From NCBI GenBank assembly GCA_002477955.1, contig DLLE01000063.1, positions 1 through 44,026 on the forward strand: DNA of 44,026 nt, read 5' to 3'. Below are positions 31,375 to 39,655 of this stretch, piece after piece (positions within the stretch are counted from its first letter, which is position 1; every line of letters begins with the position of its first letter). Under the pieces are notes generated by a model. It saw nothing but the letters and a program-made list of their open reading frames with translations, was not told the DNA's origin and searched no databases. Source of the stretch: Treponema sp. UBA7570 (GTDB lineage Bacteria > Spirochaetota > Spirochaetia > Treponematales > Treponemataceae). A program made the translations under genes and the position numbers.

Positions 31375-31601
31375 TGTTGATATTGTCAAGAAAAGTAGAT
31401 GAAAAAATAAAAATTGGCGACAACATTACAATCACTTTGATTGAAGTTCGCGGAGATCAGGTTAAAATCGGGATTGAAGCGCCAAAAAATGTAAAGGTTT
31501 TCCGTCAAGAAGTTTTTAATGCAATTCAGACAGAAAACAGGGAAGCTGCCGCAAATTCGCAGACTCTCGAAGCGCTTTCTAAATTCTTAGGCGGAAAATA
31601 A
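31374..31601 (+). CDS. csrA: carbon storage regulator CsrA
   Basis: Homodimeric RNA-binding protein that blocks translation by binding GGA in hairpin loops near ribosome sites. MLILSRKVDEKIKIGDNI and the C-terminal VFRQEV with Arg44 are the RNA-contacting elements. At 75 residues it has a slightly longer tail than E. coli CsrA (61), as in many CsrA proteins paired with FliW. Overlap with fliW by 1 nt means coupled translation. A likely target, the flaB leader at 39609-39650, is in this window. Confidence 0.96.
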   Translation: MLILSRKVDEKIKIGDNITITLIEVRGDQVKIGIEAPKNVKVFRQEVFNAIQTENREAAANSQTLEALSKFLGGK

Positions 31602-31655
31602 GTTTTTTTGAAGAAAAAGTTAGTCTAATCAAGAATAAAAAAATCGGCTTAAAAA

Positions 31656-32330
31656 CTACATGTTTTCCAAGGCGATTTCTGCTTCGCTTTTGCGCAGATA
31701 TTCAGGCCCTTCAAAATCTTTGAGGGGCTCTTTTTTTTCTTCAATCATTTTTTCGGCAATATTGAAAAGATTTATGCAGGTGTTTATTTGCGCGTCAAAA
31801 TAAATAACGTCCAGAGAAGGGCTGTTTTGTTTGAGTTCTTCTGCAAAAAGCTTTGCATCCGATCCGACGCAGAGAACTTTTTTTGTTTTGTCGATTACGG
31901 AAATTACTTTTTCTATCGTCGTGTCTTCCGGCTCAAGAATTGTCTTTTTATTTTCGTAAATTCCTGCAAAAAACTGTTCTTTTTTTGCATCGACTGTCGA
32001 AATTACAAGTCCTTCAAAATTTTTAAATGGCGAGGCGTAACATTCGAGTGTGGAAACTCCATAAACAGGCTTGTTAAATGCCAGCTCAATTGATTTTAAA
32101 GCGGAGAATGCAAGCCTCAAACCTGTAAAAGTTCCCGGACCTTTGCATAAAACCGTGTAATCGAGTTCTTCAGGTTTTAAATCGACTTTTTTTAAGACAA
32201 AATCAATGGCAGGCAAGAGTTCCTGGCTTTGTTTTTGTCCTATATCCAGCGACAGAGAAGTCGTAATATCATCATTTTTCGCGCTGACTGTCATGCAGCC
32301 AGATGCGCTGTCTATTGCTAAAGCTTTCAT
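31656..32330 (-). CDS. tsaB: tRNA threonylcarbamoyladenosine biosynthesis protein TsaB
   Basis: Non-catalytic partner of TsaD in the complex that makes t6A37 in ANN-decoding tRNAs. MKALAIDSASGCMTVS, GPGTFTGLRLAFSALKSIE and YGVSTLECYA are the family blocks. 224 residues from ATG 32330, chosen since GGGG lies just before it and its ATG overlaps the tsaE stop as ATGA; the frame itself extends to 32342. Convergent with csrA; I see no clear terminator in the 54-nt gap. Confidence 0.92.
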   Translation of the reverse strand: MKALAIDSASGCMTVSAKNDDITTSLSLDIGQKQSQELLPAIDFVLKKVDLKPEELDYTVLCKGPGTFTGLRLAFSALKSIELAFNKPVYGVSTLECYASPFKNFEGLVISTVDAKKEQFFAGIYENKKTILEPEDTTIEKVISVIDKTKKVLCVGSDAKLFAEELKQNSPSLDVIYFDAQINTCINLFNIAEKMIEEKKEPLKDFEGPEYLRKSEAEIALENM

Positions 32331-32779
32331 TTTTTTCCCCATAAAAAGTCGCCGTAAGGCCAGTTTTCGAGCGTAATTTTTCTTCGGCAGCCATCGGCGC
32401 TTTTCTGAGGCTCAAGCCGAATTATTATTGTTTTTTTTGGAAGCGAATCCATAATTTTTTCTGACCATTCGATTATGCTTACGCCGTTTCCATAAATCAA
32501 TTCTTCTGCGCCAAGATTTATAAAGTCGTCAGTTCCGTTAAGGCGGTAAACGTCCATGTGATAAAGAGGAAGTTTTCCTTCGTATTCGCTTATGAGGCAG
32601 AATGTCGGGCTAGTGATTGTATCTTCAACTCCAAGAGCAATCGCAATTCCCTTTGTAATTGTTGTTTTTCCTGCCGCAAGAGTTCCCTGCATTGCAAGAA
32701 TATCGCCTTTTTTTAATTTAGAACCTATTTTTTTTCCAAATTCAATTGTCTGCTCTGGTGAATCTGTATAAAAAGTCAT
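32327..32779 (-). CDS. tsaE: tRNA threonylcarbamoyladenosine biosynthesis ATPase TsaE
   Basis: P-loop ATPase of the t6A complex (YjeE family). Walker A GTLAAGKTT has Lys38. SPTFCLISEYEG and the LYHMDVYRLNGTDDF block follow, then SIIEWSEKI. 150 residues, normal. It overlaps the 89-residue gene upstream and tsaB downstream by ATGA junctions, giving a tightly coupled three-gene unit. Confidence 0.94.
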   Translation of the reverse strand: MTFYTDSPEQTIEFGKKIGSKLKKGDILAMQGTLAAGKTTITKGIAIALGVEDTITSPTFCLISEYEGKLPLYHMDVYRLNGTDDFINLGAEELIYGNGVSIIEWSEKIMDSLPKKTIIIRLEPQKSADGCRRKITLENWPYGDFLWGKK

Positions 32780-33045
32780 ATTGGTAATAATCCTTCGTTG
32801 TCCATTGAAAGAATTTTTTCTTTTATTGATTTTGTTACAGGCAAAACTGGATAATCAAAATTTGTGCCGTACGGATAATTTAATGTGACTGTCTTTCGTC
32901 CGAACGGATCAACTTCTATTGTAAAAGAAATCTCTACATCTTCCTGCTTTGAGAGAAAATCGATTTTTGCAATTGCAGTATAATTTCGGCGGTAATAAAT
33001 CAAATTATCTTCAACGCCAATAGAACTGATTTCTAAAACTTTCAT
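32776..33045 (-). CDS. conserved-looking 89-residue protein, unknown function
   Basis: A small soluble protein that I do not recognise. It is rich in beta-type segments (YYRRNYTAIAKIDFL, EISFTIEVDPFGRKTVTLNYPYG) and ends SMDNEGLLPI. The stop overlaps the tsaE start (ATGA), so it is translated as part of the tsa operon. It has no Shine-Dalgarno sequence; a TTGACG-17-TATTCT promoter ends 8 nt before the ATG, suggesting a leaderless operon mRNA. Confidence 0.65.
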   Translation of the reverse strand: MKVLEISSIGVEDNLIYYRRNYTAIAKIDFLSKQEDVEISFTIEVDPFGRKTVTLNYPYGTNFDYPVLPVTKSIKEKILSMDNEGLLPI

Positions 33046-33053
33046 GTCTTTAC

Positions 33054-33082
33054 AGAATAATCTAATCTAATTTTACCGTCAA
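33054..33082 (-). promoter_or_regulatory. promoter of the 89-aa/tsaE/tsaB operon (leaderless)
   Basis: On the minus strand TTGACG (33082-33077), a 17-nt spacer and TATTCT (33059-33054) end 8 nt before the ATG, matching the geometry of the PBP1A promoter. Confidence 0.6.
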
Positions 33083-33126
33083 TAACAGTATTGCTGTTAA
33101 AAAGTCTTATGAATTTTTTTTGCATT

Positions 33127-34197
33127 TCAAAATGTTTCATAACCGCAGGCGAGTGCATTTATTCTATTCATAATATTTTTTTCAATTTTTACAAATTTTA
33201 TGTGAATAATATATTCGTTATTTTTTGTTTTTGTAGTTCGGATTATAAAGCCGATTGCGCAGGCTTCTGTTTTTCCGTCAAAAGGAGCTGTTACTTTTAA
33301 ATATTGCTCTGCTTTGATGGCAAGTTTTGTTGTTATCCTGCATCCTCCGGCAGAAATATCTAAAAGTTGTCCTTCATGTATTTTTTCGCTTGCTTTATAT
33401 TCTGTTTTGTTGCCGTCAATTTCTGGTTTTACATAAGAAAAACTGCAATCTTGAAAAAGGTCAATTCTCGGAAAAGCGCGTTTTGTTCTGGAAAATATTT
33501 TATCGCTGTGGGTGCAGACAAGAAGGTCTGTATCTCTTTTCCCTTTCTGATAACGCACAACCCGGACTTCTATTTCGTAAGGCATTGAGTCTTTGTACAC
33601 AAAAATCAACTTTATTTTTGAAAGAATTGCTGGTCTGTCCTGGGCAGGCAAATCTTCCGGAAGCTGAAAATGAAGTTCGTACTGATTTGAATCGACAAGA
33701 ACGGTTAAAAAATGAATTCCCTGCGATGGAGTGTAATTAAAAGTTGTTCCTATTGGAATTACGCGCGAAGTTTTTATAATGGCAGAAGATTCAAACGTTT
33801 TTACAAGTTTTGCCCTGAGCGAAAAGATAACTGATTTTGCATTTTCATCTTCTGTGTTTTTTAATGAATTGAATTCACTTTTTAAGTATGAATTAAATGT
33901 ATTTGTTTTATTGAGAATGTAATTTATGTTTGGGAGCGGATGTTCTGTGCAGATTTTAGAGAAAAGTTGTTTTTCGTCAGTTGAAAGTTTTGCGCGTTTT
34001 GAAATTTCATTTATATTTTTTTTTGAAGTAGGGCGGTTTTTGCTTTTTTCTGCATATGAATCTGAAATTTTATATTTTTCGAGAATTTTTGAGATGCCCC
34101 ATAGAATTACAAGTATTGTCGCAGCAATAAGAGCAACTAGCAGAACGGAAAGAATATTTATGGAAAGCCTTGCTGCAATCGGTGAACCAGAATTCAT
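33127..34197 (-). CDS. membrane-anchored PilZ-domain cyclic-di-GMP receptor
   Basis: A 356-residue protein with one N-terminal membrane segment (about 13-37, NILSVLLVALIAATILVILWG), a middle domain with PilZN-like beta character (SRVIPIGTTFNYTPSQGIHFLTVLVDSNQYELHF), and a C-terminal PilZ domain. The RxxxR motif is seen in KRAFPRIDL and DxSxxG in LLDISAGGCRI, so ligand binding is likely intact. The ATG directly abuts the stop of the gene upstream, implying coupling. Placement after fliD and flaG suggests that it links c-di-GMP to motility, which is inference. The HD-GYP protein at 2961-4205 could be a counterpart enzyme. Confidence 0.85.
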   Translation of the reverse strand: MNSGSPIAARLSINILSVLLVALIAATILVILWGISKILEKYKISDSYAEKSKNRPTSKKNINEISKRAKLSTDEKQLFSKICTEHPLPNINYILNKTNTFNSYLKSEFNSLKNTEDENAKSVIFSLRAKLVKTFESSAIIKTSRVIPIGTTFNYTPSQGIHFLTVLVDSNQYELHFQLPEDLPAQDRPAILSKIKLIFVYKDSMPYEIEVRVVRYQKGKRDTDLLVCTHSDKIFSRTKRAFPRIDLFQDCSFSYVKPEIDGNKTEYKASEKIHEGQLLDISAGGCRITTKLAIKAEQYLKVTAPFDGKTEACAIGFIIRTTKTKNNEYIIHIKFVKIEKNIMNRINALACGYETF

Positions 34198-34785
34198 TTA
34201 TGCCTCCAGAGCGTCTGCCAGGCTGCCGAGCCGCGGGCTGATTTCGTATTCTGCCAAATCGCCCAAAAGGACTGTGTCCTTTGATTCAATAGCCTGTTCA
34301 AAGTCCTTTAGAATCGGAGACAAATCTGCGAAAAATTCGACAAAAGTTTTGCCTTCGATTTTTATTTTTCCAAATTTCTGAGGAAACAAGGCGGAAAGAC
34401 TTGCTGTGTGGCAAATGCTGTCGATTAAATCAGCAAGCGAAGTAATTATTGAATTTGCTTCATTGTCTTTTCCAGCCTGAAATTTTACAGGAAGTTGTTT
34501 TAATTCTTCTGAAAGTTTGCGGCAGATTTCTTTTTCTTCGTTGAAAGAATTTTCGATTGCATCCTGACTTATAATTTCAAGTTCAATTTTTGTGTCCGGA
34601 CACAATTGTTTTTCGGCAGTTTTGTCAAAATCTTCTGCACTGATATTTTTTCCGTCAACGATAATGCTTATGGTCGTTGCGTTTGATTTCGCACATTCTT
34701 CTTCAAAACCTCTGAGAACATCTCCGATTGTTTTTTCGTTTTCGAGCTCAACATCAATCTTTGTCCCGTTTACATAAAATTCCAT
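34198..34785 (-). CDS. unknown protein in the fliD operon
   Basis: A 195-residue acidic soluble protein that I do not recognise. The first 70 residues look like a ubiquitin-like or thiamine-S-like fold (EFYVNGTKIDVELENEKTIGDVL, then TISIIVDGKNI); the rest is helical (EICRKLSEELKQLPVKFQ, SIITSLADLIDSI). The open frame reaches 34821, but AGGA precedes the ATG at 34785. It lies between fliD and the PilZ gene with its stop adjoining the PilZ start, so a flagellar or chaperone role is possible by context only. Confidence 0.65.
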   Translation of the reverse strand: MEFYVNGTKIDVELENEKTIGDVLRGFEEECAKSNATTISIIVDGKNISAEDFDKTAEKQLCPDTKIELEIISQDAIENSFNEEKEICRKLSEELKQLPVKFQAGKDNEANSIITSLADLIDSICHTASLSALFPQKFGKIKIEGKTFVEFFADLSPILKDFEQAIESKDTVLLGDLAEYEISPRLGSLADALEA

Positions 34786-34843
34786 AAATTTTTCCTGTTT
34801 CTGTAAGTTATAAAAATTCAAATTTTAGCTTAGATATATTTTA

Positions 34844-36919
34844 CTATTGTTTTCCGTTGTTTGCAAAGTTTGAGATTGTATTTGACTGTGCGTTCAGACT
34901 GTTCAAGGTTCCTTCCATCTGTCCGTATTTCGACCTTAATTGCGCTTCTTTGCTGTCTATTTGACGTTCAAGAGTTGCAATCTTTGTTTCGGACGATTGA
35001 ATCCTTGTTTTGAGAGTTGCGTTTTTATTTGCGATTATTCCGCCGCTCTGAACCCAGGAACCTAGCTGCCTGTCGAGTTGATATGCAATGCCTGAATCAA
35101 CGATTAAATCTCCGTCAGAATCGTATCCAAAAATATTTTTTATCTGATCGAGGTCGTTTTCCAGAGCCTTGTCCAGCTGTTTTTCGTTTATTTCAAGGTA
35201 ACCGCGGAGCTGGCTTGCGGAATATCCTCCTGAAGAACCTGTCGCCCTTGTTGAAATTCCAAGCTGATTGAGCATTGTTATTGCCGCATTTTCTGACCAG
35301 CGGTAACTTCCAGAAACAATTGATTGCAAGGAACTTTTTCCGGAACGTAGGGAACTGTCTCCAAAAAACATTCCGAGCCTTTTTTGCGCGTTTTCCTGCT
35401 CATCGCTTGTAAGATAATCTAATTCAGAAATAATTTCCGGCTTGTTTTCGCTCAAAATGTTCATTTCTGCCAAAACCTGATTGTAAGTTCCTACAAATTG
35501 AATTAGAGCGTCTTTTGCAGATTCTTTGTCCGGTTTTATGTCGATTGTCGCGGTCTTTTCAGTTGAATTAAATACATTCAGCGTTACATGAGGAATTACA
35601 TCGTCTATTTTGTTTGTCGGACGGTTTACAGTAATTCCTTCGTACTTGATTATTGCATCTCCTGCAGTTGAAACCGGATGCACAGCTTCGTAGCCCAAAT
35701 CTTTTTTTGAGTCATAAACCGTAAACTTTGAAACAGCAGCCGCTTCTCCTGTGTTTCTGTTTCGTATAACAATGCTCTGAATGTCCGGATAATTTTTTAA
35801 ATCAACTTGAACTGTTTTTTCTCCAGTTTCTTCATCAATAGCAAGACTTGCGGTCTTAATCTGAGTTTCCTTTCCATCGGCAGTTCTTGCGTAAAAGTCT
35901 GTTTCGCCGGCAATTGGCGTAAGCAGGGTAGGAGGCACTGGCGGAAGTTCAACTTGTGTCTTGTCGTTAAAAACAGTCACGTCTTCGTAAGTAACTTTGC
36001 CTGCTTCCTGAAGTTCCGGCCGGGTAGTGCGGATAAGGTTTAATTCATCGGTTATATCCTGGGTTTCAAAGGTTGAATACGTGAATTCAATTCTATTATT
36101 CTTGTTTTCAAGAATTTCGTCATTAAGTTGAAGTTCAAGTCCAGAGCGCGGAGGAAGAATATAGCGGTTTTCTTCTGAATCCCATTCAACTTCTTTGCTT
36201 GTAATTTCCGGCATTCCAGACTGTTCTACCGCAGGAACTGGAAATTCGTCCTGAGGCGAATAAAAATCTTCCAAAGACGTTCCGATTTCCTGAAAGTCAG
36301 CCTTTGTTTTTGCAATGATTCCGTGTTTCAGGGCGAATGAAAGCGCATCATCCTTAAAAATTAAAGTATTTTCATCGCCAGTTTTTAATGACTCAAGTAA
36401 AAGCGACTGTTTGCTGTTTGAAACACCGACGATGCTTGCTTTTATTGTGTTTGCTCCGCGTTTATTGAGAGAATTTACAAATTCCGAAACTTTTCCGCCT
36501 TTCCAGTTAAAAGAAATCGTTTTGTCTGCAACCTGAAAACTGTATTTCCCTTTTGGAATTGAAAAATCTTTGTCCAGCTCTTCCGAAAGAAAACGGTCTG
36601 ATGTCGCCGGTTTTACAACATCAATTTTAATTTGACCGTAAGCTGCTTCTCGTCCGGGTGTTGCGGTTATTGCATTTTCGTCAGTTGAAGTCGAAATTTT
36701 ATTGTTGAAGGGATTGTCAAATGAGTAAAGAGTTTTTGTATTTGTGCGAAGAGCCGTCATCTTCTGGCTCATTCCGTTCCAGGCATTTTGCTGTTCCTTG
36801 TACCTGTCGAGCGACTCCTGCTCCCTTGTAAGCGGAAGCCGCTCTTTTTTAATCAATGCTTCAATAAAATCGTTAGTCTTATATTTGTCACTGACTCCAG
36901 GTATTGATATATCAGCCAT
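34844..36919 (-). CDS. fliD: flagellar filament cap protein FliD
   Basis: Hook-associated protein 2, which caps the filament and helps flagellin fold at the tip. The N-terminus has ISIPGVSDKYKTNDFIEALIKKERLPLTREQESLDRYK, typical of spirochete FliD, and the C-terminal coiled coil (NATLKTRIQSSETKIATLERQIDSKE, MEGTLNSLNAQSNTISNF) is standard. 691 residues, on the long side due to the central region. AGGA precedes the ATG. Follows flaG by 39 nt in the same operon. Confidence 0.93.
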   Translation of the reverse strand: MADISIPGVSDKYKTNDFIEALIKKERLPLTREQESLDRYKEQQNAWNGMSQKMTALRTNTKTLYSFDNPFNNKISTSTDENAITATPGREAAYGQIKIDVVKPATSDRFLSEELDKDFSIPKGKYSFQVADKTISFNWKGGKVSEFVNSLNKRGANTIKASIVGVSNSKQSLLLESLKTGDENTLIFKDDALSFALKHGIIAKTKADFQEIGTSLEDFYSPQDEFPVPAVEQSGMPEITSKEVEWDSEENRYILPPRSGLELQLNDEILENKNNRIEFTYSTFETQDITDELNLIRTTRPELQEAGKVTYEDVTVFNDKTQVELPPVPPTLLTPIAGETDFYARTADGKETQIKTASLAIDEETGEKTVQVDLKNYPDIQSIVIRNRNTGEAAAVSKFTVYDSKKDLGYEAVHPVSTAGDAIIKYEGITVNRPTNKIDDVIPHVTLNVFNSTEKTATIDIKPDKESAKDALIQFVGTYNQVLAEMNILSENKPEIISELDYLTSDEQENAQKRLGMFFGDSSLRSGKSSLQSIVSGSYRWSENAAITMLNQLGISTRATGSSGGYSASQLRGYLEINEKQLDKALENDLDQIKNIFGYDSDGDLIVDSGIAYQLDRQLGSWVQSGGIIANKNATLKTRIQSSETKIATLERQIDSKEAQLRSKYGQMEGTLNSLNAQSNTISNFANNGKQ

Positions 36920-36958
36920 GTTGTAATCCTGTAAATTATGCTAATGCAAGAAAATGAA

Positions 36959-37333
36959 TTAAATCATTTCGTCAAACAATACTCCGATTGCTTTCCGTAT
37001 TCTTACTTTTAACTTTTGAATGTCTTCGGAAGGAATTTGTTTTATGACTTTATCAGTTTTTGAGTCAACAACGGTAACAACGACTTGATTCAGTTCCTTA
37101 TTTACCGAAAATTGGACTTTTCTACCCGAAACAACATCTGATAGTTTTTGTAATTGACGGACATCTTCTTGTAATTGGGCATTTTTGTCGGAAATGTTTT
37201 GAACCACTTGTGCAGCATCTGCCATAGGCATCTTTACTTCCAGTTTTTGCGGAATTCTAGATGCATAAACATTTGCGGAGTTTGCTGATATGCGGCCATC
37301 CATTGCCGGCTGCCCTATTGAACTTATTGTCAT
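36959..37333 (-). CDS. flaG: FlaG-family flagellar protein
   Basis: A 124-residue protein; its C-terminal 45 residues (NQVVVTVVDSKTDKVIKQIPSEDIQKL) are the FlaG signature. FlaG proteins affect filament length in other bacteria and usually sit between flagellin and fliD, as here. The open frame starts at 37375 with GTG, but AGGAGG before the ATG at 37333 gives the real start. The N-terminal part is low in recognisable features. Confidence 0.88.
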   Translation of the reverse strand: MTISSIGQPAMDGRISANSANVYASRIPQKLEVKMPMADAAQVVQNISDKNAQLQEDVRQLQKLSDVVSGRKVQFSVNKELNQVVVTVVDSKTDKVIKQIPSEDIQKLKVRIRKAIGVLFDEMI

Positions 37334-37388
37334 GGGGCTTTCCTCCTGAAAAATGAAAGAAGAAGGAGGGCGCACCCCTTCTTCTTTA

Positions 37389-37441
37389 CGCTTTTATTCT
37401 AAAAAAGATAACATCCAGGAATCTCTTAAATAATAAAAGCG
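37389..37441 (-). terminator. stem-loop after the first flaB
   Basis: CGCTTTTATT (37389-37398) pairs perfectly with AATAAAAGCG (37432-37441) across a 33-nt loop. No T-run follows on the minus strand, so it may be a leaky terminator or a stabiliser between flaB and flaG. Confidence 0.45.
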
Positions 37442-37447
37442 ATTTTG

Positions 37448-38302
37448 CTATCTGAGCAATGCAAGTACGTTCTGTGACTGGCTGTTTGCCTGTGCGAGCA
37501 TTGCTGTACCAGCCTGTGAAAGAATCTGGTTTTTTGTATACTCAACCATTTCAGAAGCCATATCTGTATCACGGATGCGTGACTCAGCAGCCTGAAGGTT
37601 TTCTGCAGCTACGCCAATACCGTTAGAAGCCATTTCAAAGCGGTTCTGGTATGCACCGAGATCTGCACGCTGTTTTGAAACTGTCAAAAGCGCGTTGTCG
37701 ATTGATGCAATAGCCATGTTAGCTTTGTCTGGTGAATCAATTCCAATCTGTTCATCAGATCCCTGGGCTCCTTTAAGTCCAAGAGCTTCGGCTGTCATAG
37801 TGCCGATGTATACACGAGCGTTCTGGTCAACATTTGCACCGATCTGGAACTGCATAATGCGTCCTGATACTGAATCTGAAGCGAATGCGCCTGTAAGAGT
37901 ATTCATTCCGTTGAACTGAGCCTGGGAAGCGATACGATCTACTTCTGCAACGAGCTGAGATACTTCAACCTGAATCTGCATACGGTCTTCATCGCTGTAG
38001 ATGCCGTTTGATGACTGAACTGCGAGTTCACGAATTCTTTGAAGAATGTCTGTAGTTTCCTGCAAATATCCTTCTGTAGACTGAATGAAAGAAACACCAT
38101 TCTGAATGTTTCTGTTGGCTTGATTCAATCCACGAATTTGGCTGCGCATCTTTTCAGATACTGCAAGTCCTGAAGCGTCATCGCCAGCTTTGTTAATGCG
38201 CTGACCTGAACTGAGTTTTTCGATGTTTGCCTGCAACTGTTCATTAGAAACTCCCAGTGTGCGATTTGAGTACATCGAACTCATATTGTGATTAATAACC
38301 AT
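37448..38302 (-). CDS. flaB: flagellin FlaB, core periplasmic filament protein (first copy)
   Basis: A 284-residue core flagellin of the periplasmic flagellum. MVINHNMSSMYSNRTLGV, SSGQRINKAGDDASGLAVSEKMRSQIRGLNQANRN and the C-terminal ILSQAGTAMLAQANSQSQNVLALLR are the conserved D0/D1 ends; the variable middle is short, as in spirochetes. GGAGGG precedes the ATG. It differs from the second copy (38744-39604) in the middle and leader. No sigma-28 promoter is found in the 441 nt upstream, so its regulation differs. Which T. pallidum paralogue it matches cannot be decided here. Confidence 0.95.
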   Translation of the reverse strand: MVINHNMSSMYSNRTLGVSNEQLQANIEKLSSGQRINKAGDDASGLAVSEKMRSQIRGLNQANRNIQNGVSFIQSTEGYLQETTDILQRIRELAVQSSNGIYSDEDRMQIQVEVSQLVAEVDRIASQAQFNGMNTLTGAFASDSVSGRIMQFQIGANVDQNARVYIGTMTAEALGLKGAQGSDEQIGIDSPDKANMAIASIDNALLTVSKQRADLGAYQNRFEMASNGIGVAAENLQAAESRIRDTDMASEMVEYTKNQILSQAGTAMLAQANSQSQNVLALLR

Positions 38303-38676
38303 AATTTGTGCCCTCCATGCAAAAAAACATACGACTTCATGCCGTAAGTCCTGCCATTGTGCGGTTTGCAGTCGGTTTTGCGCCCCCTTCTGCAGTTTTA
38401 GTCCATCAGCAGGAACTGTTATTCGTATTCTGTATAAAAATACTAATAACCGTCCATACTGTCACAAGGTCATGGAGAGCTGTTTTCAAAGATCATTGGC
38501 ATTCCTAAAAAAATGCCCGGTTTTTCAGATAAAACTGCAATAAAATTACAGCTTTTTGTTCTGCAAAACTCTATGAATAAGATTATAGCAAAAAAATCTG
38601 CTAAATCAAATTCTAAAGTTAGGTTTTTAGTGTTTTTTGTGAAAAAATAAAAAGAAGTAGAACAAAAACACCGCAA
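38303..38676 (-). promoter_or_regulatory. long upstream region of the first flaB
   Basis: This gap holds no gene I can support. On the minus strand the ribosome site lies in CATGGAGGG, preceded by a weak hairpin (GACTT 38333-38337 with AAGTC 38346-38350). Further up, GTATT (38425-38429) and AATAC (38439-38443) flank an AT-rich TATA-containing core, possibly a promoter or operator. No GCCGATAA-type box is seen. Confidence 0.4.
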
Positions 38677-38732
38677 AATTTGTCAGAAATTCAAAAATGA
38701 TTTTAAAATCATACTTAGATTTCTGACAAATT
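38677..38732 (-). terminator. strong stem-loop after the second flaB
   Basis: AATTTGTCAGAAAT (38677-38690) pairs perfectly over 14 bp with ATTTCTGACAAATT (38719-38732). The interior holds the 16-bp palindrome ATGATTTTAAAATCAT. Only four T's follow on the minus strand, so it may act both as terminator and as 3' stabiliser of an abundant mRNA. Confidence 0.6.
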
Positions 38733-38743
38733 ACTATACAGCA

Positions 38744-39604
38744 CTATCTAAGCAAAGACAATACGTTCTGTGATTGTGAGTTTGCCTGAGCAAGCATTGC
38801 TGTTCCAGCCTGTGTGAGTACCTGGTTCTTGGTGAATTCAACCATCTGCGAAGCCATGTCTGTGTCACGGATGCGTGATTCAGAAGCCTGCATATTTTCA
38901 GCTGAAATATCAAGTCCGCGAACTGCATATTCCATGCGGTTCTGGTAACCACCGAGATCGGCACGTTGCTTGTTAATCTTTTTAAGAGCTTCGTCGATAG
39001 TTCCGATTGCGCGGTTGGCCATATCAGGAGATGCCAAACTCATTGGAGTTTCAGTACCGATTTCGCGGATACCGAGAGCTTCCGATGTCATTGTTCCGAT
39101 GAATACCTGCATACGCTGATCCATGTTTGCTCCAATGTGGAACCACATAGAACCTGTAACAGTGTTTTCACCTGTAGACTGCGCAAAACGTCCTGTGAGC
39201 ATGTTCATACCGTTGAACTGTGCTGTAGATGCAATGCGGTCTACTTCTGCAACGAGCTGAGAAACTTCAACCTGGATCTGCATGCGGTCTTCGTCGCTGT
39301 AGATGCCGTTTGATGACTGAACTGCAAGTTCGCGGATACGCTGCATGATGTCTGTTGTCTCCTGCAGATAACCTTCTGTAACCTGAATGAAACTGATACC
39401 ATTCTGTGCGTTCTGAGAAGCCTGGTTCAATCCACGGATCTGGCTGCGCATTTTTTCAGATACCGCAAGCCCAGAGGCGTCATCACCAGCGCGGTTGATT
39501 CTTTCGCCTGATGAAAGCTTTTCCATGTCTTTTTGAAGACCCTGGTTAGTTACTCCTAACTGTCTGTTTGAATACAGAGCTGACATGTTGTGGTTAATGA
39601 CCAT
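38744..39604 (-). CDS. flaB: flagellin FlaB, core periplasmic filament protein (second copy)
   Basis: A 286-residue core flagellin. MVINHNMSALYSNRQLGV, SSGERINRAGDDASGLAVSEKMRSQIRGLNQASQN and the C-terminal VLTQAGTAMLAQANSQSQNVLSLLR match the first copy closely, with differences in the centre (for example GRFAQSTGENTVTGSMWFHIG). The frame opens at 39619, but the conserved flagellin start is the ATG at 39604, with GGAGG 8 nt upstream. It has a near-perfect sigma-28 promoter about 160 nt upstream and a structured leader with two GGA-loop hairpins, so control by FliA and by FliW-CsrA is likely. Confidence 0.96.
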   Translation of the reverse strand: MVINHNMSALYSNRQLGVTNQGLQKDMEKLSSGERINRAGDDASGLAVSEKMRSQIRGLNQASQNAQNGISFIQVTEGYLQETTDIMQRIRELAVQSSNGIYSDEDRMQIQVEVSQLVAEVDRIASTAQFNGMNMLTGRFAQSTGENTVTGSMWFHIGANMDQRMQVFIGTMTSEALGIREIGTETPMSLASPDMANRAIGTIDEALKKINKQRADLGGYQNRMEYAVRGLDISAENMQASESRIRDTDMASQMVEFTKNQVLTQAGTAMLAQANSQSQNVLSLLR

Positions 39605-39608
39605 AATT

Positions 39609-39650
39609 TTTTCCTCCATGGAAAATTGTCAATCCAAAATCCTTTTTGGA
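39609..39650 (-). promoter_or_regulatory. two GGA-loop hairpins in the flaB leader: probable CsrA-binding sites
   Basis: In the mRNA (minus strand), TCCAAAA (39650-39644), loop AGGA (39643-39640) and TTTTGGA (39639-39633) form one hairpin. TTTTCC (39625-39620), loop ATGGA (39619-39615) and GGAAAA (39614-39609) form the second, which encloses the GGAGG ribosome site. The loop GGAs are 22 nt apart, suited to one CsrA dimer. Confidence 0.65.
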
Positions 39651-39655
39651 CTGTT

